Assembly: GCA_012838205.1 (NCBI GenBank)
Contig: DUPR01000055.1
Location: forward strand, 1-12,316
Direction of reading: 5' to 3'
DNA length: 12,316 nucleotides
DNA from: Methanobacterium sp.
Lineage (GTDB): Archaea; Methanobacteriota; Methanobacteria; Methanobacteriales; Methanobacteriaceae
The translations under genes and the position numbers were made by a program. The notes beneath the pieces are model-generated. The model did no database searches. It was not told the origin of the DNA and saw only the letters and a program-made list of their open reading frames with translations. Below, piece by piece: positions 6,762 through 12,316 of this stretch; the first letter of the stretch is position 1, and every line of letters starts with the position of its first letter.

Positions 6762-6993
6762 AGAATCTGTATCAATATAGTATACCCTACTTGGAAGCTT
6801 GTACAATTATTTTTTTAATTAAAAAATCCCTAAAACTCCCTCCCAGAGTAGGGGTGAGTCATTTCGTCCCCCCTAGCAGTTCTGTTATATTTTATTAAAA
6901 CTCTGAAAGATGGATTAAATTTTCATTGAAGGTATCTTTTTAATTATATTGTCTATTTCTTTTTTTAGTGCACCCCTATTTTTTTTAAAGTTG

Positions 6994-7010
6994 GCGAAAA
7001 TCTTTAAAAT
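6994..7010 (+). promoter_or_regulatory. BRE and TATA box of a leaderless MFS transcript
   Basis: GCGAAAA (6994-7000) is a good BRE and CTTTAAAAT (7002-7010) a good TATA box. The TATA centre is about 26 bases before the ATG at 7032, which places transcription start at the start codon itself. This agrees with the absence of a ribosome site. Confidence 0.6.
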
Positions 7011-7012
7011 AA

Positions 7013-7033
7013 ATAAACCCAATATGGGTTTAT
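7013..7033. promoter_or_regulatory. 21-bp palindromic operator candidate overlapping the MFS start codon
   Basis: Arms ATAAACCCA (7013-7021) and TGGGTTTAT (7025-7033) are perfect reverse complements around the three-base centre ATA. The site lies exactly between the TATA box and the predicted transcription start and includes the first two bases of the ATG. A bound repressor would block polymerase, as is usual for drug-exporter genes. The alternative is an RNA hairpin, but a leaderless message would contain only its edge. Confidence 0.6.
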
Positions 7034-8399
7034 GGAATCTAAAGCTAATATTCGCATACTGCTTCTGCTACTAGTAGGTGTGTTTATGGGATCCCTTGAT
7101 ATTGGTATTGTGGGTCCTGCATTACATGCTATTGGAACAGATTTTTGTGTTAATGAAAGATTGTTAAGCTGGGTTTTCACCATCTACATCCTATTTTTCA
7201 TGATCGGAACCCCTTTAATGGCTAAATTATCAGATATGTATGGTCGAAAATGGGTTTATATGATTGACATCTTATTATTTGCTTTAGGTTCTGTTATAAC
7301 TATAACATCGGTTTCCTTTGAAATGGTGCTTTTTGGTAGGGCTATTCAGGGTGTGGGTGCTGGGGGTATCTTCCCGGTGGCCAATGCTTTTATTGGGGAT
7401 GTTTTCCCTCCTGAAAAAAGAGGCGGGGCTTTGGGAATTTTAAGCTCTGTCTGGGGTTTGTCCAGTGTTCTTGGACCAGTTTTAGGCGGTTTACTCTTGG
7501 ATTATGGTTGGAAGTGGTTGTTTATTATTAATATTCCTATTTCTATAGTGGTTTTGTTGGGAAGCTTTTACATTCTCCCTAGATCTGTTAAAAATCCAGA
7601 CATTCGTTTAGATTGGCCTGGTATTGTTATTTTAGGGTTGTTTGTTTCATGTTTAGCTTATGGGATTAACCAGATCGACACTAATAACTTCGCTAGCAGC
7701 ATTTTTTCATTGTCAGTCTGGCCTTTCCTGGTTTTAAGTTTAGTGTTACTCCCTGTGCTGTTAAAAGTAGAATTGAACACTAACAATCCCCTAATTCAGG
7801 TGGATCTCTTCCGTAGTAGGGAAGTTAAACTTGTTTCTAGTATAATGGTGGGCACTGGACTGATTCAGGCGTCCACCGTATTTATTCCCTCATTTGCTAT
7901 TGTGGCTTTATCTTTGGACTCAACAGATGCCAGTTGGATGTTAATACCAGTTGTGCTTACCATGGCTATTGGAGCACCCATTATTGGAAAACTTCTGGAT
8001 AAATTTGGTTCTAGGAATATAATGCTCACAGGAGCATTTATAATGATAATCGGCCTCTTTTTACTTAGCATTTACTCCACAATATTTAATATGTTTATCT
8101 TTGCTTCTGTACTTATTGGTGTGGGTATGAGCACTGCCATTGGGTCTCCGCCACGTTATATTATGCTGGTGGAAAGCCCTCCTAAGGAAAGAGCTTCGGG
8201 CCAGGCTTTGATAAACATTATTACCAGTGCGGGTCAACTTTTAGGTGGGGCTCTTATTGGTGCGGTGATAGGTTCTTATGCTGGTCTGCTGAGAGGATAT
8301 GAATTTGCTTTTGTGTTAATGGGATTCGTAGCTATTACTATGACTATTTTAGCAATGGGATTGAAAAGTAAAAAAGAACAACTAAAAACTATTTTTTGA
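7032..8399 (+). CDS. MFS multidrug-type exporter, 14-helix DHA2-like
   Basis: A 455-residue integral membrane protein with about fourteen hydrophobic segments by inspection, as in the drug:H+ antiporter DHA2 group, though at the short end of its length range. Helix 1 carries the D1-like motif LDIGIVGPAL with D23. Motif A, AKLSDMYGRK, lies at 64-73 in the loop between helices 2 and 3. The exporter-specific motif C is seen as GLSSVLGPVLGG at about 142-153 in helix 5. A second, degenerate motif A (GKLLDKFGSR) is at 319-328. These support proton-coupled efflux of a small molecule; the substrate cannot be read from sequence. The gene stands alone with no adjacent regulator, yet has a strong palindrome at its transcription start, so the controlling repressor must be encoded elsewhere. 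No ribosome site is present, in line with leaderless expression. Confidence 0.9.
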   Translation: MESKANIRILLLLLVGVFMGSLDIGIVGPALHAIGTDFCVNERLLSWVFTIYILFFMIGTPLMAKLSDMYGRKWVYMIDILLFALGSVITITSVSFEMVLFGRAIQGVGAGGIFPVANAFIGDVFPPEKRGGALGILSSVWGLSSVLGPVLGGLLLDYGWKWLFIINIPISIVVLLGSFYILPRSVKNPDIRLDWPGIVILGLFVSCLAYGINQIDTNNFASSIFSLSVWPFLVLSLVLLPVLLKVELNTNNPLIQVDLFRSREVKLVSSIMVGTGLIQASTVFIPSFAIVALSLDSTDASWMLIPVVLTMAIGAPIIGKLLDKFGSRNIMLTGAFIMIIGLFLLSIYSTIFNMFIFASVLIGVGMSTAIGSPPRYIMLVESPPKERASGQALINIITSAGQLLGGALIGAVIGSYAGLLRGYEFAFVLMGFVAITMTILAMGLKSKKEQLKTIF

Positions 8400-8467
8400 G
8401 TTTTTATTTGGTTGATAGAACATTATTCCCAATAGTTTTAATTACAATTAATTACAAATTATTGTAT

Positions 8468-8528
8468 GTAATTACTTTCATTGCACAGATAAAACATTTT
8501 GCAAGTAAATTACGGGGGGGTGTGCAAT
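8468..8528. repeat. Nested inverted repeats with a G7 tract
   Basis: ATTGCACA (8480-8487) is the perfect reverse complement of TGTGCAAT (8521-8528). GTAATTACTT (8468-8477) pairs with 8503-8513 with one bulged A. A run of seven G (8514-8520) abuts the right arm, the only long G run in this AT-rich spacer. The element lies upstream of the predicted TATA box of the surface protein gene, so it probably acts as DNA, if it acts at all. Confidence 0.4.
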
Positions 8529-8605
8529 AATACCTTATTTATTTTTCTATTGGATCCGCAGAATCACCTCTTACAGGGAAAATTCATTGATTTTTCATTT
8601 GATTA

Positions 8606-8633
8606 ATTAATTTAAAACTGTAACCGGAGGTGA
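8606..8633 (+). promoter_or_regulatory. TATA box and strong ribosome site of the surface protein gene
   Basis: TTAATTTAAAA at about 8607-8616 is TATA-like, and GGAGGTGA at 8626-8633 is a full complement to the archaeal 16S rRNA 3' end. The GTG inside that ribosome site (8630) is therefore not the start; the GTG five bases after it (8639) is. The short distance between TATA and ribosome site suggests that an earlier TATA-like sequence may be the one used. Confidence 0.5.
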
Positions 8634-8638
8634 TAATC

Positions 8639-10054
8639 GTGAAAAAACAATCTATTTTGTTTATAGCTACATTTTTATTGGCACTGGCCCTTGCCGGGTC
8701 AAGTTATGCAAATGGAGTGTCTGAGGTTTATGTATCTCCTGATGGTGATGACAACACTGGTACTGGAACTATTGACAATCCATTTGAAACTGTTGGAAAA
8801 GGTATTGACGCTCTTAGTGGTACTTCACTAACATTACACATGGCAGCAGGAACTTATAATCAGGATAACGGAGGAGTCAGTAAAGATTACGGTATAAATA
8901 TCCAAAAAGATGTGACCATCAAGGGTGCAGGTAAAGAATTGACCATTATTGATGCAAAAGGCTTGGATAATATATTCAGAATCAGTGATGGATATACTGT
9001 AACACTAAAGGATTTAACTCTCAAAAATGGAGATACATGTGCCGGTGGCGCAGTTTATGTTGATTCAGCTGCTACTTTAAATGCAATTAACTGTAACTTC
9101 AAAGACAACAAAGCTTTCGAAGGTGGTGCAATATATAACGCTGGAACTACTTCAGTAACAAACTGTTTGTTCGAAAACAACGAAGCAAAACCCAATGACT
9201 CTGGCGGTGCAATCTACACTCAGTATGGTAGTTCATTAACTGTTACTGGCAGTACTTTCACAGGAAACAGAGATACCAGTGATCATGGTGGTGCAGTATT
9301 TGCTTCCAGCGTAACTTTATTACAGTTAATTGGAAACAACTTCATCAACAACAGTGGTAATGCAATCTACATCAATTGCTTCCCAATTGCCAGTGAAGCG
9401 GCGGGTTCACCTATTTTGAAAATAAACGTCAACCGGATTGTGGGCAATACTCCTTTTGGATTGTATTTGAATACACTTAGACTCCGTCAAGATGGTGATG
9501 GTCAAAATAGTATCTTCCAACCCATCGATGCCACTAACAACTGGTGGGGTTCCAATAACGACCCACGCACATTGCCATCTGCAATTTACGACCCAGATAA
9601 CTTCGCAGACACGTCTAAATGGTTGGTTCTAAAGGTTTCTGCAAACCCCCACAACGTTGCATTTGGAGGTACCTCCCTGGTGACTGCCAGTGTGATCTAC
9701 AACAACTTTGGAGAGGACACATCCAGCATAGGCCATATACCTGATGGAACACCTATTACCTTAACCACAGATATTGGAAATGTAGGCAGTAAACAGGTGA
9801 CTCGTTACACAGTAGGCGGAATCGTTACCACGATTTTAAGAGCAAATGATGGATTAGGCATTGCACATGTCTACGCTATTTTAGATGGATTCATGACCCC
9901 GGTCCCTGCTCAAGTGGTGATTGTTGAGGCTGCAAGTGTTAAAACCTTGTCTAAAACTATTGGGATGCAGAAAACAGGAACTCCATTAGTGCCCATTGTT
10001 CTGGCTTTATTGATGGTGTTGGGAGGAATCTTCTCCTCTTCTAAAAGAAATTAA
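8639..10054 (+). CDS. Secreted adhesin-like protein with parallel beta-helix and Ig-like domain
   Basis: Start GTG at 8639, chosen from GGAGGTGA ending five bases before it; the product is 471 aa. Residues 1-25 are a clear signal peptide (MKKQSILFIATFLLALALAG, cleavage near YAN). YVSPDGDDNTGTG at 31-43 opens a right-handed parallel beta-helix with polymorphic-membrane-protein-type repeats: GGAVY at 136, GGAIY at 162, GGAIY at 189 and GGAVF at 217, each followed by N-rich turns. NNWWGSN at 300-306 closes the helix. Residues about 330-430 resemble an invasin-type Ig-like domain (VTASVIYNN, GTPITLTTDIG, TTILRANDGLGIAHVYA). Residues 449-466 are a C-terminal membrane helix followed by the basic tail SSSKRN, which anchors the protein outside. 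Proteins of this type are abundant in Methanobacteriales and are presumed to mediate attachment; the ligand is unknown. Confidence 0.9.
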   Translation: MKKQSILFIATFLLALALAGSSYANGVSEVYVSPDGDDNTGTGTIDNPFETVGKGIDALSGTSLTLHMAAGTYNQDNGGVSKDYGINIQKDVTIKGAGKELTIIDAKGLDNIFRISDGYTVTLKDLTLKNGDTCAGGAVYVDSAATLNAINCNFKDNKAFEGGAIYNAGTTSVTNCLFENNEAKPNDSGGAIYTQYGSSLTVTGSTFTGNRDTSDHGGAVFASSVTLLQLIGNNFINNSGNAIYINCFPIASEAAGSPILKINVNRIVGNTPFGLYLNTLRLRQDGDGQNSIFQPIDATNNWWGSNNDPRTLPSAIYDPDNFADTSKWLVLKVSANPHNVAFGGTSLVTASVIYNNFGEDTSSIGHIPDGTPITLTTDIGNVGSKQVTRYTVGGIVTTILRANDGLGIAHVYAILDGFMTPVPAQVVIVEAASVKTLSKTIGMQKTGTPLVPIVLALLMVLGGIFSSSKRN

Positions 10055-10109
10055 TGGAGTTTGTAAAATATTCCCTATTTTTCTTTTTTTTAAAAAAATA
10101 AGTGAATTT

Positions 10110-10139
10110 AATGGTACAACAGTTGATGCCATTTTTTTT
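10110..10139 (+). terminator. Hairpin terminator after the surface protein gene
   Basis: AATGG (10110-10114) pairs with CCATT (10129-10133), which merges into T8 (10132-10139). An inner CAA/TTG pairing can extend the stem. Confidence 0.55.
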
Positions 10140-10271
10140 GTTAAAACCTATTTCTTGTATATTCTTATTCAACACGCTTTTAAATATTGAAAATCAATGA
10201 TAAATCATCCGGAAAATAATAATTCACGATTATTCATTTTTATTTGAGTATATGATTAAAAACATGCTGTT

Positions 10272-10302
10272 TTGTATACTGATACAACAAAATAGTATAA
10301 CA
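10272..10302. promoter_or_regulatory. TTGTAT/ATACAA dyad plus TAGTATAACA motif upstream of the transporter gene
   Basis: TTGTAT (10272-10277) and ATACAA (10282-10287) form a dyad; TGATACAACA (10280-10289) resembles TAGTATAACA at 10293-10302, offset 13 bp. The cluster lies 20-50 bases upstream of the probable TATA box. The same motif recurs upstream of the next gene. Confidence 0.4.
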
Positions 10303-10375
10303 CATTTAAGTAGCTATCAAAACATATTTTAATCTATAATTATCATAATCATAGCCAATTTTTGGAGGAATTCAA

Positions 10376-11377
10376 ATCACTACCCAAGGTCAAGATAAAT
10401 ATGTTAAGGGGACTGCTGGGTTTAACATGATAACCAATGTTCCAGTTTACAGTGCCCATGACACAATAGAAGAAATTGAAAAACGATTAGCCCATGACTC
10501 CCCTGAATTCTCCAGTATGGATTATATTTACATTACCAGCCCTGAAAATATTTTAAAAGGCGTAATATCTATAAAGAACATGTTACGAAACCAGGATAAA
10601 ACATTGAAAGCTTCAGATATTATGATTAAAGATCTAGTCACTGTTAGTGAAAATACTGATCATGAAAAGGTGGTGTATCAGGCTCTTTCCAATGGTTTGA
10701 AGGCTATTCCTGTGGTGGATGCTGACTGTAAATTTTTGGGAGTAGTACCCTATGACACTATCTTACAAATTTTTAACCACGAAGTTGAAGGTGACATTTT
10801 CAAATTTGGTGGTATTTTTCATAAAGTCGGTGAGGAATACACTTCCATCAATTCAACAGCCACCCACATGATCCAGTCCCGTCTTCCCTGGCTCATTATT
10901 GGAGTTATTGGCGGTATTCTAGCTGCATCCTTGATCGCCATATTCGAAGAGCTTTTGGCCAGTTTTATTGCATTGGCTAGTTTCATTCCAGTTATGGTCT
11001 ATATGAGTGATGCTGCCGGAGCCCAGACTGAAGCACTTATTATTCGTAGTATGGCATTGGACACCCAACTTAACATACGAAGATATCTGACTCGAGAAAT
11101 AATTGTTGCCATTGCTCTGGCAGCAGTTTCAGGATTGTTTGCTTCTATTTTAGCCTATGTAACTCGTCAAAACATAACATTAGGGCTTATCATATTTTTC
11201 GCACTTTTTTTGAGTATTATTGCCTCAGTTGCCATTAACACTTTCGCTCCGCTGATTTTGAAAAAATTCAACTATGACCCAGCATTGGCCACTGGCCCAC
11301 TAGCCACTATCTTTTCGGATATCACTACATTGGCTATTTACCTTGCAGTGGCTGTTATATTATTACAAAATCCTTGA
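10376..11377 (+). CDS. CBS-MgtE type divalent cation transporter, start codon uncertain
   Basis: From ATG 10427 the product is 316 aa: two CBS motifs at residues about 1-57 and 63-117, then an MgtE-type membrane domain at 150-316 with five helices. Family landmarks are [20 protein letters not shown] at 188-207 and [15 protein letters not shown] at 284-298, followed by a YLAVAVILL helix; D298 corresponds to the conserved pore-region Asp of MgtE. The acidic N-domain of full-length MgtE is missing, as in other short archaeal forms. It should move Mg2+ or a similar ion, with CBS domains sensing ligand or ion. Start: the open frame continues upstream of 10427 as [16 protein letters not shown], resembling the TAG-x-M lead-in of homologues, and GGAGG at 10364-10368 sits seven bases before ATC at 10376. 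No ATG, GTG or TTG exists in frame between. The coordinates given assume the ATC start; 10427 is the conservative alternative. Confidence 0.82.
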   Translation: MTTQGQDKYVKGTAGFNMITNVPVYSAHDTIEEIEKRLAHDSPEFSSMDYIYITSPENILKGVISIKNMLRNQDKTLKASDIMIKDLVTVSENTDHEKVVYQALSNGLKAIPVVDADCKFLGVVPYDTILQIFNHEVEGDIFKFGGIFHKVGEEYTSINSTATHMIQSRLPWLIIGVIGGILAASLIAIFEELLASFIALASFIPVMVYMSDAAGAQTEALIIRSMALDTQLNIRRYLTREIIVAIALAAVSGLFASILAYVTRQNITLGLIIFFALFLSIIASVAINTFAPLILKKFNYDPALATGPLATIFSDITTLAIYLAVAVILLQNP

Positions 11378-11390
11378 ATCATCGTTTATT

Positions 11391-11452
11391 TTATACTAGT
11401 ATAACAACCCGTATTGGTATAACAGATTATTTAAAACAGTATAGATATAACA
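11391..11452. promoter_or_regulatory. Three TAGTATAACA-like direct repeats upstream of the octad-repeat gene
   Basis: Copies are TAGTATAACA (11397-11406), TGGTATAACA (11415-11424) and AGATATAACA (11443-11452). The first overlaps the 12-bp palindrome TATACTAGTATA (11391-11402). The spacing of 18 and 28 bp is irregular. Because the same motif occurs at 10293-10302, a shared regulator of the two genes is plausible. Confidence 0.45.
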
Positions 11453-11514
11453 ACATTATAGTGGAATGGTTTTGGTAGTGGAAATTTTCCGGATATTTTG
11501 ATTAAAACCCAATA

Positions 11515-12081
11515 ATGATATTCAAGGATGGTGCAGAGAAATTGATTAAAAAAGGAGCCTTTCTAACATTTTTTGTTTTCTTGGGAGTTTTAGTTCTCTC
11601 CATTAATATTAATCCTGTTTCCAATGCTAGTTTAAAATCTGATCAGGGTTATGTTGAGGTTAAAGCAGTTGATTCTTTTTATGGAGGATATGTTTATTCC
11701 GAGAATTCTTGTGATGATGTTCTAATTTCACCTACAAGGCCATTATCTAGCTACACAAAAATGTATCGTTCATGTTCACCTAAAAGGCCATACTCTTGTT
11801 ATCCTAAAAATTTCTTATTCCCATCTTGTAGGCCATTATCTAGCATTTCAAAGCAGGACATTTCACTCTCACCTATTAAACCGCTGTCTCCCGATATAGT
11901 CAGATTTATTTCCTGTTCACCTGCTAGGTGGCATTCCTCACCATCAGTACGACCAGTTTCTAGATCTGTTTCCAATTGCCTATCAACTTCCCCAGAAAGA
12001 CTAACTTCATGTTCATCACTTCGAAAGTGCTCTGTTGCACCAGAAAGGCCTCTTTCATCCCATACTTGCAGGCCTCTTTAG
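11515..12081 (+). CDS. Secreted Ser/Arg/Cys/Pro-rich octapeptide-repeat protein
   Basis: The 188-residue product has a basic N-terminus and hydrophobic segment (residues 14-31, then NPVSNA), a likely signal peptide or anchor. Residues 71-188 are about 15 tandem octads with consensus [CS]-S-P-x-R-P-L-S alternating with looser [CS]-x-x-x-[RK]-x-x-S. Arg or Lys falls at 75, 91, 106, 122, 130, 138, 146, 162, 170, 178 and 186; Ser falls at octad position 8 in 13 of 14 full units. One seven-residue unit (around 103-109) shifts phase once. There are nine Cys. Arg and Pro positions use different synonymous codons (AGG, AGA, CGA; CCA, CCG, CCT), which argues for selection on the protein. Start: ATG 11515 has no ribosome site; TTG at 11542 follows GGTG by eight bases and gives MIKKGAFLTFF, a typical signal peptide. 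I recognise no family; a fibrous or wall-associated role is a guess. Confidence 0.7.
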   Translation: MIFKDGAEKLIKKGAFLTFFVFLGVLVLSININPVSNASLKSDQGYVEVKAVDSFYGGYVYSENSCDDVLISPTRPLSSYTKMYRSCSPKRPYSCYPKNFLFPSCRPLSSISKQDISLSPIKPLSPDIVRFISCSPARWHSSPSVRPVSRSVSNCLSTSPERLTSCSSLRKCSVAPERPLSSHTCRPL

Positions 12082-12316
12082 AAAATAGCTAAATAGCTAA
12101 TAATATCATCCATTAGAATATTTTGAGAATATAAAAATAAGATTTGAAGCTTTGTATGAAATAGGATAATCTACTTTTTTTTTAAATCTCGGGTTTGTCC
12201 ATTTTTTAGTTGTTTTTATTTATTCTGTGGGATTTGTCCCATTTTTCTTTTTGTAGTGTTAAATACTCTTGAAGCCCGTGGGTTGTTTTAAATATTCGTT
12301 TTATTGCTTTAGGTAA
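12082..12316. other. T-rich 3' spacer with terminators
   Basis: After the stop codon there is a short direct repeat of AATAGCTAA, T9 at 12175-12183, two copies of a TTTGTCC(C)ATTTTT sequence (about 12193-12206 and 12233-12246), and a hairpin terminator listed separately. No gene is visible to the window end. Confidence 0.5.
12228..12250 (+). terminator. Hairpin terminator downstream of the octad-repeat gene
   Basis: TGGGA (12228-12232), loop TTTG, TCCCA (12237-12241), then TTTTTCTTTT. A weaker copy, GG-GTTTGT-CC with T6, lies at 12192-12207, so termination appears to be doubled. Confidence 0.5.

Larger units (their letters stand above)
6662..7031. other. Gene-free spacer before the MFS exporter
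   Basis: The spacer holds the structured element at 6685-6749, a further T8 at 6754-6761, a 16-bp palindrome TTTTTTAATTAAAAAA at about 6812-6827, an inverted repeat CCCTACT (6785-6791) / AGTAGGG (6848-6854) that encloses that palindrome, and the leaderless promoter of the MFS gene. No open frame with a ribosome site is present. Confidence 0.55.
10055..10375. other. Spacer between surface protein and cation transporter genes
   Basis: The spacer contains an oligo-T stretch (10084-10091) followed by A7, a hairpin terminator at 10110-10139, a palindrome ATGAT-AA-ATCAT (10197-10208), TATA-like CTTTTAAATAT near 10178-10188, and a motif cluster at 10272-10302 described separately. A second TATA-like stretch (CATATTTTAATC, about 10323-10334) is the best placed promoter for the transporter. 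No open frame was found. Confidence 0.55.

Noticed and set aside
6812..6827. TTTTTTAATTAAAAAA palindrome as an operator
   Set aside because: It is a low-complexity T/A run of the sort expected by chance in this DNA; kept only as part of the spacer description.
8630..8638. GTG at 8630 as the start of the surface protein
   Set aside because: It lies within the ribosome site GGAGGTGA itself; GTG 8639 has correct spacing and a better signal peptide.

Overview
The window looks like chromosome of a mesophilic methanogenic archaeon of the Methanobacteriales, probably Methanobacterium or a close relative. The evidence is AT-rich intergenic DNA with oligo-T stops, TATA/BRE-type promoters rather than -35/-10 boxes, ribosome sites of the GGAGGTGA type, a NikR-type nickel regulator, and a secreted parallel beta-helix protein with GGAIY-type repeats and a C-terminal membrane anchor (the 'adhesin-like proteins' of this order). 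This is inference from gene content; no rRNA or tRNA gene is present. Most genes appear to be single transcription units with their own promoters and terminators, so the window is a string of small units and not one pathway operon.

Layout. Positions 1-588 (minus strand) hold the N-terminal part of a two-helix membrane protein that runs off the left edge. Positions 601-1176 carry no convincing gene but contain a 27-bp direct repeat, an inverted repeat and two equally spaced dyads. Then come three small genes: a hypothetical protein (1177), a predicted OB-fold nucleic-acid-binding protein (1626), and a convergent 78-aa hypothetical gene (1994-2230, TTG start). A DUF488 gene (2293) and a large MrfA/SftH/Hrq1-type DNA helicase (2857) follow in the same direction. 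Positions 5143-5678 are non-coding and include a three-copy 32-bp tandem repeat. Next is NikR (5679, TTG start), a small lipoprotein (6317), a structured terminator or small RNA (6685-6749), a 14-helix MFS exporter (7032) whose start codon lies inside a near-perfect operator-like palindrome, a secreted beta-helix surface protein (8639, GTG start), a CBS-MgtE-type divalent cation transporter (10376 or 10427), and a secreted Ser/Arg/Cys/Pro-rich protein built of octapeptide repeats (11515).

Functionally, the left half has a nucleic-acid flavour (OB-fold protein, DUF488, repair-type helicase). The right half is envelope and metal related (nickel regulator, lipoprotein, drug-type exporter, adhesin, Mg-type transporter, repeat-rich secreted protein). 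The most unusual item is the last gene: about 15 tandem octads with Arg at position 5 and Ser at position 8, behind a signal peptide. A TAGTATAACA-like motif recurs upstream of both this gene and the neighbouring transporter, which may link their control. Several start codons were placed from ribosome sites and differ from the longest open frame.
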